Origin: Ochrobactrum sp. Q0168 | GTDB lineage: Bacteria > Pseudomonadota > Alphaproteobacteria > Rhizobiales > Rhizobiaceae | Length of the DNA stretch: 64,000 nt | Direction: 5' to 3' | Assembly (NCBI RefSeq): GCF_016427605.1 | Contig: NZ_JAELXQ010000002.1 | Coordinates: 248,001-312,000 of the forward strand | Shown here: one piece after another, positions 1 through 8,992 of the stretch | Position numbering within the stretch: position 1 is the stretch's first letter | Layout: each line of letters begins with the position of its first letter | Program-made: the position numbers and the translations under genes | The notes under the pieces: generated by a model | Seen by the model: the letters and a program-made list of their open reading frames with translations, nothing else | Databases searched by the model: none | Told to the model about the DNA's origin: nothing

Positions 1-2118
1 GAAGACGCCGCCATTTTGCGCGACGGTTTTCTGGGCTTCACGGCGCTGCGCCCGGAAGCGCTGTTCGGCACCGATGCGCTGCCGCTGACCAATGGCGTGA
101 TATGGAGCCTCGCCGCCAATACGCTGTTCTATGTTCTGGGTTCGTTGTCGCGCGCCTCGACGCCGCTGGAGCGCATTCAGGCCAGCATCTTCCTGCCGCG
201 CTATTCCATCGCCACGCCAACTCTGAAACGCTTCCGCACTACGGTCACCGTGGCCGAACTGAAAGCAACCATGGCGCGCTATCTCGGCTCCGAGCGCGTC
301 GAGCGCGCCTTCCTGCGGTTCGAAGGGCATCAGCAGCGCAGGCTGGATCCGGGCATGACGGTGGACACGCCCCTGATCCGCTATGCCGAACAACTCCTCG
401 GCACGGCGGTCGGCACGGCCTCGGCGCGATTGGTTCTGTCGCTGCTTCTGCAACGTAACGATGCTTCCGGGCGGGATGCGCGCCAGCTTCTCGATGACGC
501 TTCCGCCGCCCTGCAACAAAACCGCGACCTGTTGCAGATCGCGCTCGACCAGATGGAACAGGGCATCACGGTTTTCGACAAGGATTTCCGGCTGGCCTTC
601 TGGAACCGCCAGTTCCGCACCCTGCTCAACCTGCCTGACGAGGTGATGCAGGTGGGCATCCCCGTTTCGGAAATCGTCGAGCATCTGATCCGCCGCGAAG
701 ACGTCGCCTTCAATGCGCGCAACAGCCTCATCCATTCGCTGACGGCCAGCCGCAAGCCGGTGCGCCTGAAGATGAAATCAACGGGCAAGACGCTCGAAAT
801 CCAGTCCAATCCGATGCCCGATGGCGGCATCGTCGCGACCTATACCGATATCACCGCCGCTGTCGAAGCGGACCTGATGCGTCAGAAAGCCGCCGAAATG
901 CTGGAACAGCGCGTGGCCGACCGCACGGCGGAGCTGACCCATGTGAACCAGGAACTGGCGCGGGCGCAGGCCGCCGCCGAAGAGGCCAATCTCGGCAAGA
1001 CGCGCTTTCTCGCCGCCGCTGGCCACGACATCCTGCAACCGCTCAACGCGGCGCGCCTCTATTCCACCGCGCTGTCGGAAAAACTCGGGCGTTCGGAAAC
1101 CAGCGAATTTGCCCGCAACATCGATTCCTCGCTGGAGGCGGTGGAAGCCATTCTGGGTATGGTGCTGGATATTTCGCGTCTCGACACGGGTTCGCTGAAG
1201 CCTGAAGTCTCGGTGTTCCGGCTGGACAGGTTGCTGAGCCAGATCGCCACGGATTTCACACCGCTGGCGCGCAAGAAGGCGCTGAAACTGCGGGTGGTGC
1301 CGTCGAGCATCGTCGTGAAAACCGACCGCAACATGCTGCGCCGCCTGATCCAGAATCTCGTTTCCAATTCGATCAAATATAGCCGCAGCGGCGGCATATT
1401 GCTCGGCGTCCGGCGGCGCGGGGCTTATGGCGAATTGCAGGTGCTCGACACCGGCATCGGCATTCCACAACACAAGCTGAAGCTCGTCTTCCGCGAATTC
1501 ACCCGCCTTGATGAAGGCATGCGCGAGGCGGAAGGGCTGGGGCTTGGCCTCTCCATCGTTGACCGCATCGCCCGGCTGCTGGGATTTCCGCTGTCGGTGC
1601 GCTCGGTTCAGGCCAAGGGCACCACATTCACCCTGCGCATTCCCGTTTCCAACGAGCCGGTGCCGGTCGAGGAGACCAAAAGCCGTCGCGGCCATGCACG
1701 TGCGCTGGAACTGACCGGGCTCGACGTGCTGTGCATCGACAACGATGCCGACATTTTGTCCGGCATGGAAACGTTGCTTGGCGGCTGGGGCTGCAATGTG
1801 ACGACGCTGCGCAACGGCGCGGCGCTAAAGGCCTTCTGCGCCAAACGCAGCACCGCGCCGGATGTCATCGTCGCCGATTACCATCTGATCCATGAAAACG
1901 GCATCGACATGATCGGCTTCACACGTGAGCATTTCGACACAGAAATACCGGCCATCTTGCTGACCGCCGACCGTTCCAAGGAAGTGCGCCAGCGTGCCGA
2001 GGAAGAGAACATCACCTTGCTGAACAAGCCGCTTCGCCCGGCGGCGCTGCGCTCATTGCTGTCGCATTTCTATCATGCGCGACAGGATGGCGGCGCGTCA
2101 CAGACGGCTGCACAGTAA
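1..2118 (+). CDS. prlS: Hybrid sensor histidine kinase, symporter-sensor (PrlS/CbrA-like) type, 5' partial
   Basis: The frame is open from the first base, so the N-terminus lies outside the window. Counting from the TTG at base 16, the first ~60 residues (PEALFG, SLAANTLFYVLGSL) resemble the end of the sodium/solute-symporter-like membrane module that precedes kinases of the CbrA/PrlS type. Then come a PAS domain (about 170-280), HisKA with phospho-acceptor H337 (GHDILQPLNA), HATPase_c (N box NLVSNSIKYS; DTGIGIP at 478-484) and a C-terminal receiver with D621 and K671. It probably senses a solute or ionic conditions at the inner membrane and signals to the LuxR-type regulator that converges on it 5 bases downstream. 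The pair matches what is known of Brucella PrlS/PrlR. The symbol is given from architecture and context, not from a search. Confidence 0.8.
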   Translation, partial: EDAAILRDGFLGFTALRPEALFGTDALPLTNGVIWSLAANTLFYVLGSLSRASTPLERIQASIFLPRYSIATPTLKRFRTTVTVAELKATMARYLGSERVERAFLRFEGHQQRRLDPGMTVDTPLIRYAEQLLGTAVGTASARLVLSLLLQRNDASGRDARQLLDDASAALQQNRDLLQIALDQMEQGITVFDKDFRLAFWNRQFRTLLNLPDEVMQVGIPVSEIVEHLIRREDVAFNARNSLIHSLTASRKPVRLKMKSTGKTLEIQSNPMPDGGIVATYTDITAAVEADLMRQKAAEMLEQRVADRTAELTHVNQELARAQAAAEEANLGKTRFLAAAGHDILQPLNAARLYSTALSEKLGRSETSEFARNIDSSLEAVEAILGMVLDISRLDTGSLKPEVSVFRLDRLLSQIATDFTPLARKKALKLRVVPSSIVVKTDRNMLRRLIQNLVSNSIKYSRSGGILLGVRRRGAYGELQVLDTGIGIPQHKLKLVFREFTRLDEGMREAEGLGLGLSIVDRIARLLGFPLSVRSVQAKGTTFTLRIPVSNEPVPVEETKSRRGHARALELTGLDVLCIDNDADILSGMETLLGGWGCNVTTLRNGAALKAFCAKRSTAPDVIVADYHLIHENGIDMIGFTREHFDTEIPAILLTADRSKEVRQRAEEENITLLNKPLRPAALRSLLSHFYHARQDGGASQTAAQ

Positions 2119-2123
2119 TCATA

Positions 2124-2765
2124 TCATGTACTGATTACGTCATTGCCAATGCGCGACAGCAGAATGACGGCCTGGGTGCGGCTGTCGACGCCAAGCTTCT
2201 GCAACACGGCGGAGACATGCGCCTTGACGGTCGCTTCCGACACGCTCAGCTCATAGGCGATCTGCTTGTTGAGGAGACCTTCGGCAAGCATGGTCAGCAC
2301 ACGGGTCTGCTGTGGCGTGAGCGTGCGCAGTCGCGCAATCAGCCCTTCGATTTCCGGGTCTTTCGGGTGATCGAGGTCGATCCCTTCCGGCGTCCAGATA
2401 TCGCCTGCGAGCACAGCGCGCACCGCCTCGCCGATGGTTTCCATGCTGGCCGATTTGGAAATAAAGCCCGATGCGCCCAATTCCACCGCATGATGGATGG
2501 TGGCGGCGTCATCCGTGGCGGATACGATCACCACCGGCAAAGCCGGTTGCAGCGCCTTCAGCGCGACCAGTCCTGAAAGACCGGCCCCTCCGGGCATAGT
2601 CAGATCGAGCAGCAGAAGGTCGATATCGTCGCGTTCGGCAACCAGTTTCCTGACGGCATCGAAATCGCCAACTTCGACAATCTCGACGTTTTCGGATTGT
2701 CCCGACAGGACCTGTCTCAATGCGCCGCGAAAAAGCGGATGATCGTCAGCGATGATAAAGTGCAT
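2124..2765 (-). CDS. prlR: LuxR/NarL-family response regulator (PrlR-like)
   Basis: A complete two-domain response regulator of 213 residues. The receiver domain has the acidic pair D7/D8, phospho-acceptor D54 (LLLLDLTMPGG) and K104 (FISKSAS). The C-terminal LuxR-type helix-turn-helix lies at about 146-205 (LTPQQTRVLTMLAEG, then VSEATVKAHVSAVLQKLGV). It is the likely output partner of the hybrid kinase on the opposite strand, tail to tail with 5 bases between stop codons; convergent layout means the two are not co-transcribed. The ATG at 2765 has a GAGG motif just upstream. Its promoter lies in the 2766-2997 interval shared with the proline iminopeptidase gene. Confidence 0.85.
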   Translation of the reverse strand: MHFIIADDHPLFRGALRQVLSGQSENVEIVEVGDFDAVRKLVAERDDIDLLLLDLTMPGGAGLSGLVALKALQPALPVVIVSATDDAATIHHAVELGASGFISKSASMETIGEAVRAVLAGDIWTPEGIDLDHPKDPEIEGLIARLRTLTPQQTRVLTMLAEGLLNKQIAYELSVSEATVKAHVSAVLQKLGVDSRTQAVILLSRIGNDVIST

Positions 2766-2865
2766 GTGCCTCGCGCGCCAATTTCAAGTGGTTCCTCCCC
2801 GTGCGGTGCATCCAATGCGACCAAACAAGTTTTTATGCCTATTTTTATCCTGAGCAACCAAAAAT

Positions 2866-2880
2866 CACGTTGCTAACGTG
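2866..2880. promoter_or_regulatory. Perfect short palindrome in divergent promoter region
   Basis: CACGTT-GCT-AACGTG is a perfect 6-base inverted repeat with a 3-base spacer in the AT-rich interval between the response regulator gene and the proline iminopeptidase gene, about 100 bases before the regulator's start. It could be a regulator binding site for either gene; no specific regulator is claimed. Confidence 0.3.
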
Positions 2881-2943
2881 TTTTCACATTTCTCATTGCC
2901 GCCATGTGGCCGCATTGTGTGGTAGGGTTGCGCCGGAAATTAA

Positions 2944-3948
<1,005 letters not shown>

Positions 3949-3955
3949 TATATTA

Positions 3956-3981
3956 AACGGCCCTTAGGGGCCGTTTTTTTA
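3956..3981 (+). terminator. Rho-independent terminator of pip
   Basis: AACGGCCC, loop TTAG, GGGCCGTT, then a run of seven T. The 8-base stem is perfect and starts eight bases after the pip stop codon. Confidence 0.9.
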
Positions 3982-4018
3982 TTTAAAGATAACACCCCCC
4001 AAATCAGATGGAGAAAAA

Positions 4019-4507
4019 ATGAAAATATTAAATAAATACATAAAATTTCATACTATCAATATAATTATTCGATATAATATACCATTCGCTTTTGGAGCTT
4101 TAGCCGCCTTTTTATATTTCCACTACCCACTCATAGCAGATTTAATATCTAATCATTTCCTAGGATCCGCATTAATGATACATCTATTAATATCATTCAT
4201 ATTAAAGATGAATTATGATTTTAAATTTATTAAAAATAAAAATATAGATTCCATAACATCGTACTTCGTTCCATTAACTGCACGTCATTCCCTATATACT
4301 TCATTGTTTTTTCTGGGATTCTCATTGATTATTTCTCTCTACGATACCATTCCGCACACCGTTATCTCACTTTTCGGGGGCCTGTATTTCTTCTGCTTCT
4401 CAGTAATTATTTCGCGCCCTCCTGCCCGACAACAATCCGCGATATATGGGTTATCAATGGGCGTTATTATTGCGATGCCATTTATTCATCTAGACCGATT
4501 GCTGTAG
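4019..4507 (+). CDS. AT-rich orphan membrane protein, function unknown
   Basis: A 162-residue protein with about five hydrophobic segments (roughly 21-43, 48-62, 91-108, 114-132 and 142-157) and a basic, Lys/Asn/Ile-rich N-terminus. No known family was recognised. A TGGAGA ribosome-binding site sits 5-6 bases before the ATG. Base composition is strikingly AT-rich (ATA, AAA, TTA and AAT codons abound), unlike every neighbour, which suggests acquisition from a low-GC source or escape from composition drift. It sits between the pip terminator and the convergent 4521-5009 gene, with no partner gene. The intact frame and good RBS argue that it is a real gene, but expression is unproven. Confidence 0.6.
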   Translation: MKILNKYIKFHTINIIIRYNIPFAFGALAAFLYFHYPLIADLISNHFLGSALMIHLLISFILKMNYDFKFIKNKNIDSITSYFVPLTARHSLYTSLFFLGFSLIISLYDTIPHTVISLFGGLYFFCFSVIISRPPARQQSAIYGLSMGVIIAMPFIHLDRLL

Positions 4508-4520
4508 CCCAGCTTTTGGA

Positions 4521-5009
4521 TCACGTCCGTCCGCCGGGCGGTGTCGGCGCCGTTTCGGCGGGCTTATCCGGCTCGCTGTCAAAACTCTTGGCGATATCCA
4601 TGAAGCGGCGCATGAAGCGTTCCATATAGCTCATGGATTGTTCGAATTCCTGCTCGCTCGGCAGGCCAGATGTCGCATTGCCGCTGCCGCCCTTCTGATC
4701 GATGGCAGCCAGCCGGTCTTCCAGCACCTTCACACGGTCCTGCAAATCCGCCAGATCGTTTTCATAAGCCTCACGGTCTTCCGTCGCCATCTTGCAGACC
4801 ATCTGACCCTGCGACTGTTCGGTGCAAACCGAAATCGCACCGGTCTTGGTGTCGAGGCGCACATAGCCGGTTTCGGTCTGCTCCAGACGATAACGGCCAG
4901 TTTCCTGCGCGAGTGCTCCGGACGCGGTCAGAACCGGCGCGACCAGAGCCACCGCCGCCAGACCACGGATGACGGGACGCGTAGCAAAAAAGGTGTTTTT
5001 GTTCGACAT
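4521..5009 (-). CDS. Exported hypothetical protein with coiled coil
   Basis: A 162-residue protein with a Sec signal peptide (hydrophobic stretch 16-32, cleavage after ALA at 34). The mature part has a short region with two cysteines (SVCTEQ, MVCKMA), then a coiled-coil segment around 80-105 (DLADLQDRVKVLEDRLAAI), a Met/Phe-rich amphipathic stretch (MERFMRRFMDIAKSF) and a Pro-rich tail. It is likely periplasmic or membrane-attached. The ATG at 5009 has AGGGAGA upstream. Similar small exported proteins are common in Rhizobiales but no function is assigned. It is transcribed divergently from the DUF952-pyrD operon. Confidence 0.7.
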   Translation of the reverse strand: MSNKNTFFATRPVIRGLAAVALVAPVLTASGALAQETGRYRLEQTETGYVRLDTKTGAISVCTEQSQGQMVCKMATEDREAYENDLADLQDRVKVLEDRLAAIDQKGGSGNATSGLPSEQEFEQSMSYMERFMRRFMDIAKSFDSEPDKPAETAPTPPGGRT

Positions 5010-5088
5010 AATCCGATCTCCCTTTGGCTTCCTGTCATCATATGGGAGCTTTGCGACGAAAATCGAACGTTACAGTTCTTTGTTTTTA

Positions 5089-5138
5089 CGCATTACCCAC
5101 GCAAAACCGCTTCGCACTTTTGCTGGAAATGCTTTGGG
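5089..5138. repeat. Partial copy of interspersed palindromic repeat (3' half)
   Basis: The segment from CGCATTACC to GCTGGAAATGC matches 44799-44848 almost base for base, including the shared core CAAAACCGCTTCGCACTTTT. It carries the inner hairpin (GCATTACC with GGAAATGC) but lacks the left-hand GAGCGGTTCCG palindrome of the full copy. It lies 39 bases before the DUF952 gene, in its likely promoter or leader. Confidence 0.7.
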
Positions 5139-5176
5139 TCTTTGATTTCCGGACAATTTCGGTCTAGAGAGCAGCC

Positions 5177-5527
5177 ATGACCAAGATCATCTACAAGATC
5201 GCCCCGCGCGAACTCTGGGCGCAAGCGGAAAAGGCGGGAAGCTTTACGGGCGCGCCGGTTGATATTGCCGATGGCTATATCCATTTCTCTACTGCAGCAC
5301 AGCTGCGCGAAACGGCTGCAAAGCACTTCGCGAACCAGAACAACTTGGTTCTTGTGAGCGTGGATGCGACCCGTCTTGGTGAAAACCTTAAATATGAGGT
5401 CTCGCGCGGCGGCGCGCTTTTTCCTCATCTCTATGCGGAGCTGCCGCTTGACGCGGTCGTGACTGTCGAGCCCTTGCCGCTCGATGACAACGGACTTCAC
5501 ATTTTTCCGGAGCTGAAAGACGAATGA
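5177..5527 (+). CDS. DUF952 family protein
   Basis: A 116-residue protein of the DUF952 family (opening KIIYKIAPRELWAQAEKAG, then GYIHFSTAAQLRETA), cytoplasmic and of unknown reaction. The fold is related to small ADP-ribosyltransferase-like domains, but no catalytic role is established. Its TGA overlaps the pyrD ATG as ATGA at 5524-5527, so the two genes are translationally coupled. The same arrangement before pyrD is common in Rhizobiales. The RBS is weak, and a piece of interspersed repeat lies just upstream. Confidence 0.85.
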   Translation: MTKIIYKIAPRELWAQAEKAGSFTGAPVDIADGYIHFSTAAQLRETAAKHFANQNNLVLVSVDATRLGENLKYEVSRGGALFPHLYAELPLDAVVTVEPLPLDDNGLHIFPELKDE

Positions 5528-6618
5528 GCGGATTTTTTGAAACTCTCGGCCGTCGCGCCCTCTTCTCTTTCGATGCCGAACAGGCGCATGGCCTGTCCAT
5601 TGCCGGGCTGAAAACCGGACTCGTCAGCTGCAATGCACCGAGCGACCCCGCTTTGTCGGTCAAGGTTGCGGGATTGCAGTTTCCCAATCCGCTCGGCATG
5701 GCCGCTGGCTATGACAAGAATGCCGAAGTGCCGGATGCGCTTTTGAAGCTCGGCTTCGGCTTCACCGAGATCGGTACCATCACGCCGCGCCCGCAAAGCG
5801 GCAATCCGCGTCCGCGCATTTTCCGCCTCGTGGATGACAAGGCCGTCATCAACCGCCTCGGCTTCAACAATGAAGGCCACGAGGCCGCTTTCAAGCGCCT
5901 GTCGCAGCGCGCAGGCAAGAGCGGCATCGTCGGCGTCAATATCGGCGCCAACAAGGATGCGGAAGACCGCATCGCCGATTACGTGGCGGGCATTCGCCGA
6001 TTCTACCAGCTGGCGCGCTATTTCACCGTCAATATTTCCTCGCCCAACACGCCGGGCCTGCGCAATCTTCAGGCGCGTGACAGTTTGCGCGAGCTTTTGA
6101 GCCGCGTGCTGGAAGCGCGTAACGAAGAAGGCAGCATGTGCACGCTGAAGCGTCCAGTGTTTCTCAAGATCGCGCCTGATCTGGCCGATGACGAACTGGA
6201 CGACATTGCCGCCGAGGCCACCGAGCAGAAGCTGGACGGTATCATCGTTTCCAACACCACCCTGTCGCGCACGGGACTGAAAAGCGCCGAAAACCGCGAT
6301 GAAACCGGCGGACTTTCCGGTGCGCCGCTGTTTGAACGGTCAACCGTGGTGCTGGCCCGCATGCGTGAGCGCGTCGGCCCCGACATGCCGTTGATCGGCG
6401 TTGGCGGCATCGACAGCGCTGAAACCGCCCTGACCAAAATCAGGGCCGGAGCCGATTTGGTGCAGCTTTATACGGGCCTTATCTATCGCGGTCCCGGCCT
6501 GCCGAGTGATATCCTGCGCGGGCTGTCGGCAGCGGTCAAACGCGAAGGCGTTGCCAATATCACTGAGCTGCGCGACCGCGACGCAAAAGACTGGGCAGCG
6601 CGTCGGTTGCCTGCCTGA
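5524..6618 (+). CDS. pyrD: Dihydroorotate dehydrogenase (quinone), class 2
   Basis: PyrD oxidises dihydroorotate to orotate in de novo pyrimidine synthesis, passing electrons through FMN to membrane quinone. Its 364 residues include the N-terminal membrane-associating extension typical of class 2 enzymes. It shows AAGYDKNAEV (60-69), NRLGFNNEGHE (110-120), the catalytic serine loop VNISSPNTPGLR (169-180; S172/S173), SNTTLSRTG, the FMN-phosphate loops GVGGIDSAETA and ADLVQLYTGLIYRGP. It is coupled to DUF952 by an ATGA overlap and abuts the MATE gene tail to tail (stops adjacent at 6618/6619). Confidence 0.97.
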   Translation: MSGFFETLGRRALFSFDAEQAHGLSIAGLKTGLVSCNAPSDPALSVKVAGLQFPNPLGMAAGYDKNAEVPDALLKLGFGFTEIGTITPRPQSGNPRPRIFRLVDDKAVINRLGFNNEGHEAAFKRLSQRAGKSGIVGVNIGANKDAEDRIADYVAGIRRFYQLARYFTVNISSPNTPGLRNLQARDSLRELLSRVLEARNEEGSMCTLKRPVFLKIAPDLADDELDDIAAEATEQKLDGIIVSNTTLSRTGLKSAENRDETGGLSGAPLFERSTVVLARMRERVGPDMPLIGVGGIDSAETALTKIRAGADLVQLYTGLIYRGPGLPSDILRGLSAAVKREGVANITELRDRDAKDWAARRLPA

Positions 6619-7992
6619 TTATCTCGCAAATTCCAGCCTGTAACGGCGCGGCAGCATCGCCAGAAGCGTGATGCCGCGCACCGACAGGAACAGATTGAGC
6701 GCCAGCCAAAGCCCGTGATTGCCCATCGCGGGCTTTGCCGCATAAAGCACGGCCATGAAGAAGGCCAGCGACAGGAACATCATGTTGCGCATGTCGCGCG
6801 ACCATGTGGCCCCGATATAGACGCCGTCCATATGGAAGGCGAGCAGCCCGGTTATGCCGGTGAGTGCGGCCCATGGCAGATATTTGAGCGCTTCGGCATG
6901 CACATCTTCGGCTTTGGACAGAAGGCTGATGATCGGATCGCCGAAAACCAACAACGCAAAAGCGATGATGCTGGCCATCACCAGCCCCCACACAAAGGTC
7001 AGCTTGGCGCCCCGCACGAAGGCCGGGCTGTAGCGCGCGCCGATGGAGCGCCCGACAATCTGTTCGGCGGCAGCGGCCATGCCGTCGAGGAAAAAGCCCG
7101 CCACGAGGAAGAAGTTCATCAGCACGGCATTGGCTGCGAGTGTCACCGGCCCGAGATCGGAACCCGCACGTGTGAAGAAGGCGAAAGCAGTCAGAAGCAG
7201 GAAGGAGCGGATCATGATATCGCGATTGACCGCGAACATGCGCACGATGCCTTCCTTCTGGAAAATGCGCTGGCGGCTCGGGCGCTTGGTTGCATCCTTG
7301 CGGAAATGCCGGACCACCAGAAAGAGGCCGACGATTGCCGCGACGGTTTCGCCGGTGACGGTGGCCCATGCCACGCCCTGCACGCCCCAGCCAAGTTCCA
7401 GACCGAGAATGATGCAGAGCACAATATTGATGCCATTGAGCAGCAGCTGTAGGCCGAGACCGAGCATCCCCTGCCCGCGTCCGAGAACCAGCCCCAGCAC
7501 GGAATAATTGATAAGCGCAACCGGGGCCGCCAGCATACGGATCGACACATAGGTCGCCATGGCCTCCTGTGTCGCGCTTGTCGGATGCATGAAGGTGGAG
7601 GCAGCGGCGAGAATGAGCGGCAGGCAGAGGATCATCAATCCGCCCGCAATGACGGCAATAATGATGGCGCGCCAGAAGATCGCCTGTTCTTCGACGGCGT
7701 CTTCAGCACCCATGGCCTGCGCCACCAGACCTGTGGTGCCGGAGCGCAGGAAATTGAACATGGACAGCAGGAAGTCGAAGACCAGCGCGCCGATAGCCAA
7801 CCCACCGATCAGTTCGGCCTTGCCCATCTGGCCCACCACGCCCATATCGACAAGCCCCAACAGCGGCGTCGTGATGGCGGCAAGCGTCATGGGGATGGCG
7901 ATCAGCATGACCATGCGATGCGTCACATCGAACGGCCTCGTAACGCTTCCAATGCGCTGCGACTGATCCATAACCACTATCCCCGAATTCAT
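6619..7992 (-). CDS. MATE-family (DinF/NorM-type) efflux transporter
   Basis: A 457-residue inner-membrane protein with about 12 hydrophobic segments and MATE features: LVDMGVVGQMGKAELIGGLAIG near the N-terminus, VLMNFFLVAGFFLDGMAAAAEQIVGRSIGAR in the second half, and an internal two-fold pattern. It should export drugs or toxic organic cations in exchange for protons or sodium. The ATG at 7971 (MDQSQRIG) has a GGGGA eight bases upstream and may be the true start instead of 7992. It is monocistronic and convergent with pyrD. The DinF subfamily is suggested but the substrate is unknown. Confidence 0.88.
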   Translation of the reverse strand: MNSGIVVMDQSQRIGSVTRPFDVTHRMVMLIAIPMTLAAITTPLLGLVDMGVVGQMGKAELIGGLAIGALVFDFLLSMFNFLRSGTTGLVAQAMGAEDAVEEQAIFWRAIIIAVIAGGLMILCLPLILAAASTFMHPTSATQEAMATYVSIRMLAAPVALINYSVLGLVLGRGQGMLGLGLQLLLNGINIVLCIILGLELGWGVQGVAWATVTGETVAAIVGLFLVVRHFRKDATKRPSRQRIFQKEGIVRMFAVNRDIMIRSFLLLTAFAFFTRAGSDLGPVTLAANAVLMNFFLVAGFFLDGMAAAAEQIVGRSIGARYSPAFVRGAKLTFVWGLVMASIIAFALLVFGDPIISLLSKAEDVHAEALKYLPWAALTGITGLLAFHMDGVYIGATWSRDMRNMMFLSLAFFMAVLYAAKPAMGNHGLWLALNLFLSVRGITLLAMLPRRYRLEFAR

Positions 7993-8099
7993 GCCTTTAT
8001 TTCGAGAACGTCTACTCTGGAATCACTCGAAACGACAGAGAATTCGGCCCATAGATTGTCGCAGCCCCTGACAGCTTCATGTCAGGAGAAATCACATGC

Positions 8100-8573
8100 T
8101 CAAAGGCCGAGCATCATCGCCCAGTAAATGCGATTGGGTTTGTTTTCCGGCGTTGCCCAGGCAAGGCCGTAATGGCTGAAGGTGGGGTCGAGCATGTTCC
8201 TGCGATGGCCGGGCGATTTCATCCAGGCGTCGAACACCGCTTCGGTGCTCGACTGGCCAGCCGCGACGTTTTCAGCCGCAGGGCCGCGAATGCCCGCCTG
8301 ACGCAACCGCGCGACAAAACCATTGCCCCAGCCGACGCTGTGGCCGATCTTGCCGTAGCTTGCCATGCGCTTCGCCTGAAAAAGCGCGGCCTGTTCCAGC
8401 TTGGAATCGGTCGCCATGAGCGAGAGGCCGTTTGCCTTGCGGATGGTGTTGAAAAGTCCGGTGGGATCGCCCGCGCTCACCACATTTGTCGCTGCATCCG
8501 CCGCGCCGAACGGCAAAGCGGAGAGCGAAACCGCACCCCCGGCGAGAACCAGAAAGCCGCGCCGGGAAAGCAT
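8100..8573 (-). CDS. Tat-exported CAP (SCP/PR-1-like) domain protein
   Basis: A 157-residue protein starting MLSRRGFLVLAGG, a textbook twin-arginine signal (SRRGFLVL) with cleavage near AADA. The mature part is a small CAP domain: KANGLSLMATDSKLEQAA, KIGHSVGWG, AENVAAGQSS and WMKSPGHRRNMLDP, the last two being the family's signature motifs with His and Glu lining the cleft. It is probably periplasmic, with unknown ligand. An ATG at 8594 would add seven residues, but AAGGA six bases before 8573 supports the shorter form, which also puts the twin arginines at the usual distance from the N-terminus. Confidence 0.85.
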   Translation of the reverse strand: MLSRRGFLVLAGGAVSLSALPFGAADAATNVVSAGDPTGLFNTIRKANGLSLMATDSKLEQAALFQAKRMASYGKIGHSVGWGNGFVARLRQAGIRGPAAENVAAGQSSTEAVFDAWMKSPGHRRNMLDPTFSHYGLAWATPENKPNRIYWAMMLGL

Positions 8574-8627
8574 AAATCCTTGTTCTTGCTGCATTGTTTA
8601 AATGTACAACCTTACTGCCAATATCTG

Positions 8628-8894
8628 CTATTTGCGATAGCTGAGGATACGGAGCAAAATAAAGGCAGGGATGACAACGGCAGCGCCCAAAATGAGATAA
8701 TCCGCAAAGCGGGCAATGGCCGAGAAGCCCATATTCCACAGGCGCAGGAAGAAATCGCGAATGCCCCAAAGAATATCATAGGGCGTCCAGTGGAACGCGC
8801 TCATGACCACGCCGACCACCAGCGAAATCAGCACCAGCTTGACGATGATGCGTGCAGGCGTATCGCCAAGAAAACGGTTTACACCATCAGACAT
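8628..8894 (-). CDS. Small two-helix membrane protein (DUF6460-like)
   Basis: An 88-residue protein, MSDGVNRFLGDTPARIIVKL onward, with two hydrophobic helices (about 15-35 and 62-84). The family looks like a short inner-membrane protein widespread in Rhizobiales with the conserved opening FLGDTPARIIVKLVLIS; its role is unknown. The open frame extends to 8975, but the ATG at 8894 has an excellent CAGGAG site six to seven bases upstream and gives the conserved N-terminus. It lies upstream of the CAP gene on the same strand, with 54 bases between, and could share its transcript. Confidence 0.75.
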   Translation of the reverse strand: MSDGVNRFLGDTPARIIVKLVLISLVVGVVMSAFHWTPYDILWGIRDFFLRLWNMGFSAIARFADYLILGAAVVIPAFILLRILSYRK

Positions 8895-8992
8895 GCAAAT
8901 CTCCTGCGTCTCAATTTTCCGCCATGCTGACAGATTCATCGCGCAAGACATAGGCTGTGATGATGACATCCGCAAGTTTTGAGCGTCCGCAT

